NCBI GenBank assembly: GCA_949318235.1
Contig: OX439132.1
Coordinates: 14,028,445 to 14,092,444 of the forward strand
Source of the DNA: Ecdyonurus torrentis
Taxonomy: Eukaryota > Arthropoda > Insecta > Ephemeroptera > Heptageniidae
Direction of reading: 5' to 3'
DNA: 64,000 nt
Positions within the stretch are counted from its first letter, which is position 1, and each line of letters begins with the position of its first letter. This document shows, piece after piece, positions 14,081 to 28,168 of the stretch. The notes beneath the pieces are model-generated. The model was given only the letters and a program-made list of their open reading frames with translations, had not been told where the DNA came from and searched no databases. Both the position numbers and the translations under genes were made by a program.

Positions 14081-16437
14081 TATTTACGCGCGTCTTATTT
14101 AAAACTTTATTTATCGTTATCTACTGTATTATTTGCTATTTAAAAGCATCAAACTATTGTTCAGAATATAGCTACAGAATTTAAGCATACATATTAAAGC
14201 CAATGCCATGTTGGATTAATCAATATCATACGCCGCATAGGAAAATGACTCGTTTTGCCAGTTCAAAAATAGTAAACAATATTTTTGAGAGCATTATTGC
14301 TGTTAATAGGATAAATTAGAATCTCAGATATGCGAGAAAAATAATAATAACAGAATATTGACCATTTTTACAAATAAAAGTGCAAAAACTGAAGTTTGTT
14401 CTATGCTGAGCAATGTTGTTCATTGATCCAGTATGGCGTCGAAGCGCAATCAGTATGACGTCATGCGAAAACTTACTCTGTAATCTATTTTTATCGCTTA
14501 ATTTTATTGCTGAGGGCTGAGGCTGTGCTGTAGAAATTTAGACTTTAAGTAAATTTAGGGCGCATAGTATTGTGTGTTTTCTGTAAAATATATTCTTTCA
14601 TGCAAACGCCGCATCATACATTTTTTTCTTCACTTTATGCTTTATAAATTAATTATACAGTGGGTAATAAATTGGTTATATTTTGTAATATGTTTTCAAA
14701 TGAATTTCAAAGGTTTGTACCGTCAACGTAACTTGTTAGTATAAATGTTATTTCTTCAGTGGGAAACAGTTCAGTTAGCTCTCCATATCATAAATAACAT
14801 TGTATTGTATACGTATAACAAATTTATTCTTAAAAACGTCTTATAAGTAATTTTTAGCTACTTTTCTACGTGTAGACTTACGATAAAAAAATAATAAATT
14901 TTACTTGTTACAAAAATAAGAGTGAAATAAATAGGTTCAGGAGCGTAGCCAGGATTTACACTGGGACGGTGGGAGGTTGGTCGGGTACAGCAAACGCTGA
15001 AAGAGCCACATAAGTTTATGATGTGCATAAGATACACTCCCCCTTTTGGGAGCGTGGGGTATATTTCTGTCTCTTTTTTTGGCTGCAAGAATAGAAAATT
15101 GAGGGTTTTCAGCAAATTTGTTCTCTTTTATTTATTTTTTTTTTATTTATTATACGCCAAATTATTATGATACATAAGTATAGTCAAATTCTTTAAAGAT
15201 AACAAATTATTATGAAAATATTTATTACAATTATATTAAAAAGAGTTTGTTATGAGCAGATAACTTTTTTTCTGTGTTCTCTACATGGACAACATAAATT
15301 ACGTAATTTAAGATGCACTTATTTTAAATTCATAAATATGTTGTTACTTTAGAACTGGGGAAAAAAAGCTATGAGACATAAATGAACCAACTTGCATATT
15401 ATTCAATGCAATAAATTACGATATTATTATTGCTAAAATGGGCTAGCATAATATTTTATTTTTTTACCAAGTACATTTTTTTATTATTTTTTTTCTACTT
15501 TAATATACTATTTAATAATTAAAAGCAACATAGTACCCACTGATTCTGATTAATTACTTTTATTAAAAAAAGCATCTAAAAAAAGAGCAAAATATATATT
15601 TATAATATTATAATGATAACAATTATTATTGCATTATTTGTCATTTGCATGGAAGATTATATTTTACAAAACACACACACAATTATTTGTCACCTAGGGC
15701 ACAAAAAATTGTTTGTAACTAAGTGTTGCTTTCAGCTTTTGCTGTAACCGACCAACCTCGATCCCACCGTCCCAGTGTAAATCCTGGCTACGCTCCTGAA
15801 CCTATTTATTTCACTCTTATTTTTGTAACAAGTAAAATTTATTATTTTTTTATCGTAAGTCTACACGTAGAAAAGTAGCTAAAAATTACTTATTAGACGT
15901 TTTTAAGAATAAATTTGTTATATGTATACAATGCAATGTTATTTATGATATGGAGAGCTAGCTGAACTGTTTCCCACTGAAGAAATAACATTTATACTAA
16001 CAAGTTACGTTGACGGTTCAAACCTTTGAAATTCAGTTGTTAGTTTGTACTGAAGAGTTACTTCTATGTAACTGAACAATTTGTAGAATTTTTGTTTCCC
16101 GTGAAGGAAAAAAAAAATACAAAATATAACCAATTTATTACCCACTGTATAATTAATTTATAAAGAATAAAGTGAAGAAAAAAAATGTATGATGCGGCGT
16201 TTGCATGAAAGAATATATTTTACAGAAAACACACAATACTATGTGCCCTAAATTTACTTAAATTCTAAATTTCTACAGCACAGCCTCAGCCCTCAGCAAT
16301 AAAATTAAGCGATAAAAATAGATTACAGAGTAAGTTTTCGCATGACGTCATACTGATTGCGCTTCGACGCCATACTGGATCAATGAACAACATTGCTCAG
16401 CATAGAACAAACTTCAGTTTTTGCACTTTTCCCTATT

Positions 16438-16785
16438 AAAAATTTCATTATTTCTAATTACGAATTCTAATTAGAAAGGTCCGATTCTAGGTAGAAAAGT
16501 ACCAATTCTAATTAGTTTTGCAATATTCTAATTAGAAAAGTAGCATTCTAATTACATTTGCTATTTTCTAATTAGAATCAAGTTTCTAATTAGAAGTAAA
16601 TTGGTTAACAAAAATTTCATTATTTCTAATTACGAATTCTAATTAGAAAGGTCCAAATCTAGGTAGAAAAGTACCAATTCTAATTAGTTTTGCAATATTC
16701 TAATTAGAAAAGTAGCATTCTAATTATATTTGCTATTTTCTAATTAGAATCAAGTTTCTAATTAGAAGTAAATTAGAAAATACTT
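16438..16785. repeat. Two tandem 172-bp units of TTCTAATTAGAA palindromes inside the right arm
   Basis: A unit beginning AAAAATTTCATTATTTCTAA occurs at 16438 and again at 16610, a period of 172 bp. It is full of the palindrome TTCTAATTAGAA and variants. The left arm lacks it, continuing straight from ACAAATAAA to AGTGCAAAAACTG, so this block entered or expanded in the right arm only. Confidence 0.8.
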
Positions 16786-17149
16786 AGAAAAAATATAAAA
16801 ACTTATTTTACACAATTTCCAGGATTCTAATTTATTTATTTGTAAAAACGGTCAATATTCTGTTATTATTATTTTTCTCGCATATCTGAGATTCTAATTT
16901 ATCCTATTAACAGCAATAATGCTCTCAAAAATATTGTTTACTATTTTTGAACTGGCAAAACGAGTCATTTTCCTATGCGGCGTATGATATTGATTGATCC
17001 AACATGGCATTGGCTTTAATATGTATGCTTAAATTCTGTAGTTATATTCTGAATAATAGTTTGATGCTTTTAAATAGCAAATAATACAGTAGATAACGAT
17101 TAAATAAAGTTTTAAATAAGACGCGCGTAAATAACATATCCTTCTAACC

Positions 17150-17610
17150 AATTCCACTAAATAAAATAAACAAAAATATATTTCTAACCAATTCCCATTC
17201 TAACCAATTCCCATTCTAATCAATTCCACTCAATAAAAAAAATGAAAATATCTTTCTAACCAATTCCGATTCTAACCAATTCCGATTCTAACCAATTCCC
17301 ATTCTAATCAATTCCACTCAATAAAATAAATAAAAATTTCTTTCTAACCAGTTCCGATTCTAACCAATTCCCATTCTAATCAATTCCACTCAATAAAATA
17401 AATAAAAATTTCTTTCTAACCAGTTCCGATTCTAACCAATTCCCATTCTAATCAATTCCACTCAATAAAATAAATAAAAATTTCTTTCTAACCAGTTCCG
17501 ATTCTAACCAATTCCCATTCTAATCAATTCCACTCAATAAAATAAATAAAAATATATTTCGAACCAATGCCGATTCTAACCAATTCCCATTCTAATCAAT
17601 TCCTCTATGT
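17150..17610 (-). repeat. 72-bp tandem array, right arm
   Basis: Inverted counterpart of the left-arm array (CTAACCAATTCCCATTCTAA, TCAATTCCACTCAATAAA). It holds about six units, one or two fewer than the left, and one unit has an extra internal GATTCTAACCAATTCC step. The copy-number difference suggests unequal exchange or slippage. Confidence 0.88.
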
Positions 17611-17765
17611 AATAAATAAAATGCAATGCCATGTTGCCATATTATTATAAAATAAGACACCCCCCACCACTGACGTCGTCTCATCGAACTCATCCCCACC
17701 ACTCTTATTTTTTCTAACCATTTCCGATTCTAACCATTTCCAATTCTAATCAATTCCTGTGACCC

Positions 17766-17774
17766 TTCTTTAAG
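17766..17774. repeat. Right target-site duplication of the foldback element
   Basis: TTCTTTAAG immediately right of the element; identical to 13312-13320. Confidence 0.8.
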
Positions 17775-18799
17775 TAAGAAAATATTTTACAATTTTAATT
17801 AAATACCACTCTATGTTTTTTCTGACATATTAATTTTAAATTTCTGACAAGCATATGATTAAAATAATAATGGGGTTGTATATATTATTATTTGTTTAAG
17901 TTTTAAATAAATTCATAACTTTTGTTTTGCTTTACGCTCGTTAAATAAATATTTTCTTTCTTTCACTGTTTATGTATTCCTCATTTATAATTTTTCACGT
18001 ATATAGGATTTAATATTTAAATTATTATATTTCAACGTTTTGAAAGATAAATGATTATGTCAAAAATATTCAACGTGTTTTGCATGTTTATTATTATTTT
18101 TATTTTATAATATATATTTTCGAAAGATAATATGTTAAATTTATTTTTATTTTTATGATTTGATAATTTTATTTGTTTCGTCTCAATAGTTTTTGTCTTG
18201 ATATTATGTAAATGAGAAAGGTTTTATGGCGCCTGATTTTTTTTTTTTTTTTTTTTTTTTTTTGAAGGTAGCAAAAATTTGACGTTCCAACCAATGAATT
18301 CTTATTGACATTGACGACATCATATTAATAAAGCACAAATTAAAATTTGACTTAGTTTAGAAATTTTAATAAATCCTTGATTTTAAAAATATTAATAAAA
18401 AGTCAAAGCTATTATAAAATTAATGTCATGTATCATACTGTATAAGAAAAATATCATCAATTATTAATTAAGAAACACAAATTAATTAACCTTGATTGAA
18501 TTTAATTATTATTATTATAACATTGAGGGTAACTGAAATAATTAAAATTTTGATTTTAATAATTTATTTACTTAAATTTTGTTAATTTCATGGTTATATG
18601 GTTACTATGACAACGACGACAAAAATAAGGCTTGGTTTTTTACGTGAACAATGGCACACATTTTGTCACGTGCCATTTCAAAAAGCTCGTCTTTATGTTC
18701 TGTATAAGATTTGTTCTCACAGGCTCTAAACCGGCTAAAAACCAGAAAAACGTGTAATCATAAAGCTTAGAGTATACGGCATTCAATGCATAATTAATA

Positions 18800-18803
<4 letters not shown>

Positions 18804-18843
<40 letters not shown>
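18804..18843. repeat. (TA)n microsatellite
   Basis: About 40 bp of TA dinucleotides. Confidence 0.95.
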
Positions 18844-18845
<2 letters not shown>

Positions 18846-19371
18846 ATGAGTACTGTGTAGATATAGGAATGTATAGATAGACCTCTATTCTGTATACATC
18901 GATTGATGTTGAATTATATATAATATACTATGGGAGGTCAAGTATTTTGAATTAATCGTAATGATTCATACTTTTGATTTTGAATTGAATTTAATTAAAA
19001 GGTTTCATAAACATTAATATCAGTTGTGATATACTATTATGTGATAGTATTTAATATACAAATAAGAAGTATTGGAGTATATTATTTTAAATTGCATCAT
19101 TGAATAATATATAGGTCATCGAAATTTGATGTGTTATATTTATCATATTTATATTTTCTCTCTCATTAAGTATTAATATTTACATTTAAAATAAGATGCA
19201 AAATATATATATACTTAAAACGATAAAGCATTTAAATTTACATATGACGACAGCTATACATAAAAAAAAATATTAACAAAAAATTGCAAGAACAAAAATG
19301 AAAATGAATATTTAAAAACAAAACTTTAATACAACTGAATTCATCAAAAGTAAAATATTAATATTAAATTA

Positions 19372-19404
<33 letters not shown>
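19372..19404. repeat. Poly(A) tract
   Basis: Run of about 33 A; no clear retroposon body upstream. Confidence 0.9.
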
Positions 19405-19407
<3 letters not shown>

Positions 19408-22400
19408 AAAGCTCGTGCATAATCAACCGGAACTGTGCGATTGACATACTTCTTAATAACAATACGGAAGTTTTTTGTCGCGTTTATTGTTCAAGTTTTG
19501 TAACAATAATAAAAAAATATGCAATGATTATTTTATTATTATTAAATTAAGATTATATAGTTACATATAAAAATAAATAAAGAATAATAATATAAAAAAA
19601 AAAGTTTCCCACGCGTTCTTTGCTAATACAACATTACATTCATTTAACTTATCATATAACATTTGAAAAAATATTAACAATTTCTTTTAGCGATGAATTT
19701 TTTTTATACGCACATAGTGTCGCTTGGATTATTTTATAATGATATTTTACGTTCGTGCATTTAATTATTTATAATTAAATACTTTTCCTTTAAAATTAAA
19801 GAACCAACAAATTTATACACACATTATATAAAAATTATATATTCTTTATGTGTTACGTGCTATCTTTTATAATTATCAAGAATTTTATTTCAAGGCAATG
19901 TTTTTAATAATAGTTTCTTATATAGCATTATATCCGCTTGTAGTTTATCATATTATGAATTGCATGGAAAAAAAAGAGGGATGTAAAAAATAAGAGCTAA
20001 AAAAATAAGAAGAATAAACAATGTTTTTTGTATTTTTTTTAAAGTGAATTAATTGGAAACGCTCAGTAGAGTGGATCTTTCTTTAAAAAAATAATAATAA
20101 TTAAAATTGCATCAAGAATTTTTTTCCTACCATTGAAAAATATAAAATTATAGTCATAAAATAATTTAAAATTAAGCAATAATTGTGTAAAAGGCAAAAA
20201 TATATGCATGCGGAATATACAAAGGTTAAAAAACTTTAAAGCAATAAATTGATTATATGAAAAATTGCATATTGTGGCTTCCATAGGAATATTACGTATA
20301 ACGTAGGTATATATTATTTATAGTATTTCCTATTATTCGTCAGCAAAATTATAATAAAAGTCACGTAGAAAAAAAAAAGTGACTTGGTGTTTTATATGAC
20401 GTGTACAATAACGTGTGAAAGTCATACTTACAATAATCTGCAGTTTGCATGTGCATTTCACTTTCATCTCAAGTTACATACACATACTATAACCACGTGA
20501 TCAAGTATTAATTTTGCATGTGGTTTAGTTACTTTGAGAGTTATGTATTTTTCATTATCTCACATTCTCTTTGTTTATGTAACATAACATATAGAACTTA
20601 ACTGTAACTTTAAAAAAAAAAAAAAAATGCGTTCCAACAAATAGCGGTATGCTTGTCCACGCAATACTTACTGAACAGTATCCTCATATTCATTTCACTC
20701 ATACCTTTCTTGCATGCGTTTGAAATAAAAGAATATAATCTATTGTATTACAAATGATTATTATTTTTATAAGGTGATACTATAACAAAATAAAGATTTC
20801 TCTTCTAATTCATTCTGTGTTATTTACTGAAAGATACAGAATGGAATATGATTGCAATTTTTATTCACATTTTTTTACGGGAAAATATTTATATTATTAT
20901 GAACAAACTTTTAGAATCCATTTAATAATTTTAAATGCTTCCTTTCGTATTATTTAAAATTTAGCTATTGGGATTCAAATTACGTTACATAATTTTAAGA
21001 GACGTACTTTTTTATGTAATAATACTTTTATTTACATTCATAAAGCATTATTTTTTTTAGAGAGAAGAAAGGAATAAATTTAATCATTACTGCAGCTTTC
21101 ATTTTTTTTTTTCTCTCTTTCAAATAATATCATTTGAGGTTTACTACATAAGTAAAAGTGCATAGTAAATACAGTATATCAAAACAAATAGTATACGCGA
21201 CCAACTCGATTACTCCACCATGAAAATAGTATATTATAGTGTTGAAACAGTATAACTAAATTTATCTTTTATTGTTGTTGTTTTTTTACTATATATATAC
21301 CATTATTTTTTTGTCCTAACTCAGTAAATTTACCATACAGCAGGGGGCAAAGTGGCTCGACGACGTTTTGTAAACATCAACACAAACTATACGATGGAAT
21401 GAAAATTAAAAACAATAAATTTTAAATAAAATTTCCTTAAATAATGTAACTATATATTTCGTAGTATTTTAAATAATAAATTACTGCAAATATAATGAAA
21501 ATTTTGCAATGGAAAGTTATTAAGTTTAATTTATTATTTAATTTCAAGAACTGTGTATATGCAAAATTAAATATAAGAATGCTCTGGCTGCATATTATAC
21601 AATCTTCTATACAAATATCATGTAATGAATCTATTTACTATTATACAAAGTCAGCAACTTTATACAACGTTTTCAATATAGCTTTTATCTCCCCCCTACT
21701 TGGTCATGATCTTACCACTTGACTTTTTGCACAAGCAAATAATAAACACGTAAAAAATTTATATAAAAACATTTTCGTCAGAAAAAAAAAGCTGTACTGT
21801 ACATATGAATAAACAAAATAGCAGCTGTAATATTACGTCTTTACAAAAAAAGCGTGATGAACCCATATGTGTTTGTATGGGTATGAGCAATAAGCTTCAA
21901 GTTAGCGGTCCCTTTTTTTTATCTGACGTGAATAAGCATCATTACTATATAAATGATTTAGCTACATTATATCAGTTAATATGGTCGATATTCTTATCCA
22001 AAAACATTAGAAGACATTATATTATGTTGGGGTATTGCAAAACTCTGTGTATGTGTGCAAACCTATTTAATGCTACTCGCGTCGCGTCTGTTGCCATGGC
22101 AATATTCAACTCCCCCTCTCGCTCGATTCTTCGTCACTTGCTACATATTATATATACTATTATTTTTTTTGTTTTTACACTAAACTGAAGGGGGGATCTA
22201 TTTAATTAAATCTGTAAAATATATAAGGGAGAGGAAAAAGAAGAGACAGTTTATTATATATACCTTTGAACAAATATTTTTGAAAATATCATTTCAAAGT
22301 AAACTAAAGCATTACCGCTTTGACTTTTATAATGACTCACAAACTCAATGATATTGTAGGTGCCTTAATTTCGTCTTTTCTCTTTAGTAACTTTTATTTG

Positions 22401-23298
22401 ATGGAATTAAACAAAATTAGTACAGAGGCACTATAACGTAAGTCAAACTTAAAAAGAATAATAATTAAAAATGCAGTTCTTTAAAAATATTGTAAAATCA
22501 AAACGTTGCATATCTTTTTCTGAACATATATATATATATGCAATAAAAATTATACAGGACCTAATTTTTCATGGTGTTACACTTTTACTGTAGCCTCAAA
22601 AGAAAAGAAAAAAAAATCATAAAGAACGTTCTGTTCTCTGTTGTCCTAGTTCATTATATGTGTATAGTATGTGACAAAGATTAAAAACCACATTAGATAT
22701 ACAAAACAAAATATTTAAATAATTGATGAAGAATCAGTGCATATTATTATGAATTCGTATGAGAGAAGCAAAAGATATATAAGGAAGTTTGTGACAAAAC
22801 TTTCATACAAAAGAAAGAAAGTCGTTCACCCTTTTTTTTTTTGTATAATAAAATATATTGTTCTCATCAAACAAAAAAATTAAGTATAATAGAATAGAAC
22901 TCATTTATTATATAGAATATTTCTTTAGAAATCTTATATTAAATCATGTCCTATCTCACTTTTCATTATATTAATTTTCTGGTAATGTTCCCGAACAAAA
23001 TACAACATCACACAAGAATTTGTATTGTAGTTCATTATGTATTATAATCCATCATATTATATTAGTTAAATTCTTAAATTAATATAATGACATTTGTACA
23101 ATCATAATTTGAAGTAAATTATATTTATCATTGTTTTATTCCAACTGATTAATGATTTTTCAATATTGATCATACATACACGTTACGTTTGATTTATTAA
23201 ATTTAAGATTTTTTCATGAGTTCCATTACAAAAATAATATTAGTTAATGTTAAAGGTTTATTGGTACATAATCTATGACTTTTCACTTTTGCCCTCTT

Positions 23299-23300
<2 letters not shown>

Positions 23301-23344
<44 letters not shown>
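23301..23344. repeat. (CT)n microsatellite
   Basis: About 44 bp of CT dinucleotides. Confidence 0.95.
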
Positions 23345-23347
<3 letters not shown>

Positions 23348-25881
23348 TTCTTTTTACAGTCACGAATATGTTTTTGTCTAAACCATCAGGGCGTATAACT
23401 TCTTTTTTTTTTTCTTATTTATAAAATATATAGGATTATAATTTTCTTTCTTGACACCTTCTTATGCTAAAACTTCTTGTAGTAATAAATAATAACAATT
23501 TATAATTGCTCGAAAAAATATAAAGTAGAATAATTTGTATAAAGTGAGAGAGAGGAAAAAAAAACTGTAATCTCAAATCCTACTTTTTCCCCTTTATATT
23601 TCTATTGTTTGTCAGGATATTCATCTATTTCAAGAGACAGCAGGGGGAAAAATCTGTCTGTTTGCAAATGTCTGGAGATACGGAAATAACGTAACCTTCA
23701 CAAGAAAAAAAAAGTATATTTCTTTCTTAAATTTTTGCTAGATCGTGTTTAACGAAGCACTCATCTACTTTCCGTTATATAAAGTCATGGTATAATACAA
23801 GTACAACAGATGAAATATGCAATCCAAGCAAAAAAGAAAAAAAAAAACTTTTTATTTGTCATCTGCAACAAGTAATCTGACTTTAATTAAAATTTATATA
23901 TTCCAAAATTAATTAAAATTTCACGTCCTTACAAAGAAACAAATTTAAAACTTCTTTATATGCATTGACTATAAGAAAACAAATTTAAAGTTTGATTTAA
24001 AATTTATTTTATTTTATTATTTTATTCTATTACAAAGGCTAAGGCATTTCCTTTTTCATTTTATTCTTCTAAGAAATAAAATAAAATATAATGTATGCAT
24101 TATTTTTTATTTAATTCCATGTAGATTAATAAAAAATATATATATAAACAAGGAAATAGTTTTTAATTGTAAAAATCATTAAAGTGCTCAAAAAGAAGGA
24201 AACAAGAAAAGTAATCATTTTTTTAAGTTACAAACATTATAGTTTTGTGGGATTTTCGCTTCGTTGCAAGGAGATTTTAATTCTGTTTCACGCTGAAGGA
24301 TTTTTGTTTCTGTTTTTTTAATACAGAGCAAATTTCAACTTCACATAGATACATACTCTGTTGTTGAAGGTCTTTAAAAGGCTATTTGAATCTCTGTTGC
24401 ATGAAAATTATAAATCGATTACAGTACAACATTCATAAAAAATATACTTTTTTATTATTGTATTGTAGAAAAAAACAAAATAAATAAATTGATTTTATTT
24501 TGTCACTATGGAAAAAAAAAAAATAAAAAACACTTTCGCAAACCAATAAATTAATAATATTTCTTAATGAAATAATATGCAGAACAGTGTTTTTTTTAAA
24601 CTAAATTACAAAAGGCGTGTTTTAAAACAAATGAACACGGGTGTACATTTAAATGGAAGTTGTTAAATGTTGCTTCTAGCGTCTGTATGATAACGAAGTT
24701 TATTTTAAGTGTCGGAAGGGTTATGTGTATTTCAAATGCAACGAGAGGGTGAATTTTTTTTATATCTATAAAACATGAGGGTTGACTGCAAAGTAATGAG
24801 TGTCCAGAGAAATTATTCCTCTCTTTCATCCCTCTCAATTTCTCTCTTACTACAAAATGTATGTATAGCAAATTGCAATAAAAGTAAAATATGCAAATTA
24901 ATGTTAATATAACAAGCTGCACTCGTATATACCATCGAAATTTCGAGATATGAAAAGTAATAGTTACTATTTTCTTATACCAATGAATTGAATTATTGTT
25001 AACTATACAAAAACAATTACAACGCTAAATGCGCAATAATTAAGATTCAATTAATTTTATATACTTATTAAATTAATGTTTAAAAAAAGAGTCAAATCAT
25101 GCTCATTCTAATAATTACGTGTTTAAGAACCTTGAAGGTCTGAGTAAGTAAATATTTATACAATATTTCAACAATACTCCTATCATTTTTGTAAAAGTCC
25201 GTATATTATAATTAAAAAAATAATAATAATAATGATTCTAAAAATACGGCATGATTATACATAGAGAGGGGGGATATCACTGAATTTTAATATGACTCCC
25301 ATAGTCTTTTGAAAGGTATTATTTTCCTCTCCCGTATGTATGTACTGTATACATCAGTAATGCAATCTGCAATGAATGTAAAGTAAGTACTGTACGCACA
25401 ATGAGAGAGAGAGCGAGAGGGAGTGAGGGGGAGTTTAATGTGAAGCCGGTGTGCGTATATACGTTTTATCCTGGCTTCCCTAAGGGCGTGACTCATGATA
25501 GGGCAGATTACAAAACATAGAAGAAAAAAAAATCGCAAAAGTATTATAATACTGTATGCAGTTTGAAAATATTTATACATACAGCATGGATTGTGCAATA
25601 TTTTATGTTCAAAAGTTCACATATAGCTAACGATAAAAATTGTGTATATATATGCATATCTTTTTCACATTGCATAAGCAGCAGCATAATATAAAATATT
25701 CCGTTATTGACTACATTAGTTTTCCATTTTTAATTAAATTAAATATTTTGAATAATTTAAAAAAATATATATAGATCATGAACTTATGCTGATACTTTTA
25801 TTTAGGTTACATTCTTTTTAATAAAAACATGTAAACTAATTTAGAAAAAATATTATACATAAAGTAAAAATATATAATTTC

Positions 25882-25947
25882 GGTGCACTGGTAGCGCATA
25901 TGCCACACTGATCACAGTAATAAATTATTTCCGGGTTGAATTCCCGT
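25882..25947 (+). pseudogene. tRNA-like relic (decayed tRNA or SINE head)
   Basis: GGTGCACTGGTAGCGCATAT resembles a tRNA D-arm/A-box, and GGGTTGAATTCCC at 25933-25945 resembles a T-arm/B-box (GGTTCGANTCC with mismatches). The acceptor ends do not pair properly, so it is not a working tRNA gene. Confidence 0.35.
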
Positions 25948-27997
25948 AAGTATTTCATCTTATTACTTTTTTATATTATACTTTCTATTGTAAACATAGT
26001 ATATTACATTTATAACTGGTTCTTATACAACCAATAAGTTAACAAGAGATTCAACCTAATAAAGAATATAAAATAAGTAAAGCAACTCAAGTAAGTATTA
26101 TGTACTGCAAACGGATCAGCATATGTCTTTCACATGTGTTTTGATGACTTGACACTAAAAAATCATTAAACAAATTTGGTCATTGTTTTTTTAGTATACT
26201 CATTTTAAAAAGGCAATATAAATCTGTTTTTTATATATATACATTATGGAGACTTAAAAGAATGATAATTTTTCTTATAGAACTCGTGGTATATGCCGTA
26301 TATGAAAGTATTTTATTACTATTTTATATTTTTAATATATTGCTTTGTGGTTATGCCCAAAATCTTCACCTGTTTTTAGAAATATTTTTTAAATAAATTA
26401 ATATTCAAACTAATATTATTAAAGCATAACCTTTTTTTATTCCCTTTTAATAAGAAATTTTATTGACCCATAGGCAGTTCATAGTATAAAATTGTTACAA
26501 TAAGCGTTAGTCTAGTCATTATTTACAATTAACAGCATATCATGATATAGTAATAATATAAATGAATAATTTATAACTAAGTTAGTAAAAAGTTAATTTA
26601 CAATTGTCTTGTCTTACAAATAAGTTTTCAAATATGAATTTGACAGTTAAAGCATATAATATTCTGATTACTTTTTTCATTGCTTTATACAATTTACTAT
26701 GCATAATTTGATCTACTGGCAATATGTAATAAAAAAACTGACAAGCAATATTATTATAAAAACTAATATACCACACAAGGAAAAAAAAGTTACGGTTGTA
26801 TAAAATATATAGCATCATTGAAAAAGAAAATGATTCTTCCCTTATAATTTACGATGTAGATAATTTTACTATTTACACAATGCAAAAGACACTCCTATAA
26901 TAATATACTTAATCAAATAATATATTATATTTTCTTTTACACAAAGATATATTATATATTATTAAATGTTTTTCCTATACACCTTTAAAACCACAGTCAC
27001 ACCCTCCTCATATATGCCCCTTATTGTAAATACATAACTTAAAAAAAAAAAATGATTCAAGTGGCACCCATTCTTATATTCATTATTAGTATATGATGAG
27101 AAGAATATTTTAGTATTTATTTCCTGTTCTAAAAGAAGCTTTTGTGATTGGAACAACAATTATTTTTGTATTAAAATGCTGGGAACATATTGGAAATATA
27201 ATAACTATATATATATATAAATGATATGACGATATACTACGGGATATACTGTATAGATTGAGAACAGGCACCAACTTTATTTTATCTATATTTCCCATGC
27301 ATCGTTATTTTCTTCGTAATAATTGTAGTATATATTTTTTTAATTTTATAATAATTATAACATTATATTATTTAATTGTGTACCGCCCCAGAGAAATATA
27401 TCGCTTTTTTGTTGACTTAATTTTCATCTATAATTGCGACTGTAAAAAAGTATTAATTTTTTATTTCGTGCCTTAAAAAAAAGGTAATATAATATGGTTA
27501 TACAATCAATTTTTATAAACTATATGAAATTAAAAATCTATCTCGTTTTTCTTCTTTTCACTTTTATTTGCCGCTCCGCCTTTATATAAAAAAAAACTTG
27601 TGTTTTAAAAAGGTGTATTAAAAAAAAAAAATTTAAACGCCTATAGCATTTTGCACAATTTTAGTTGTTTTTTTATAGTAAATTCTTTTTTCCTCCTTTT
27701 CTTGTTAAAAAAGGAGGCTCTTATTTATTTCCCACTTTACTTCAATTTCTCAACAATATGACAAGAATGGTGAACAAATAGACAGATGCATGCAGATAAC
27801 AGGTTGTTGATTTGATTTAGTTGATTTTTCATATACGGTATTTTATTATTTTTATTTTATTATTTTTATTTTATTATTGATATTCATTTTAACCGTTTGA
27901 AATTATGTCAATATAACAATAACTATAACGAAAAAAAATAATAATAAAAAATAACATTTATTATTCTAGGAACTTATCATTTGGCACCATTATATAA

Positions 27998-28168
<171 letters not shown>

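Larger units (their letters stand above)
13321..17765. mobile_element. 4.4-kb foldback-type DNA element with a 9-bp target-site duplication
   Basis: The two halves are inverted copies. The left arm is about 13321-15003, the right arm about 15731-17765, around a loop of about 730 bp. Termini are GGGGCATCGGAATTGATTAG on the left and, read inward on the other strand, GGGTCACAGGAATTGATTAG. Both are flanked by TTCTTTAAG (13312-13320 and 17766-17774), a 9-bp duplication. The outer part of each arm is a tandem array of 72-bp units; the inner part is unique sequence. Long inverted repeats plus a 9-bp duplication suggest a Mutator-like (MULE) or Foldback-type element; that superfamily call is inference. 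No transposase ORF is present, so it would be non-autonomous. The right arm carries two insertions absent from the left (about 16035-16110 and 16430-16840). Confidence 0.85.

Noticed and set aside
14858..15115. 85-codon minus-strand frame at the inner end of the left foldback arm
   Set aside because: The same sequence occurs inverted in the right arm without the frame being kept; no transposase motif.
14938..15798. Separate nested transposon with CAGGAGCGTAGCCAGG ends in the centre of the foldback
   Set aside because: Its flanks are inverted, not direct, copies, so the simpler reading is that these sequences are the inner ends of the arms.
21805..22188. 127-codon open frame on the plus strand
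   Set aside because: No recognisable domain or family, composition like the flanking DNA, and no splice-supported neighbours; likely chance.
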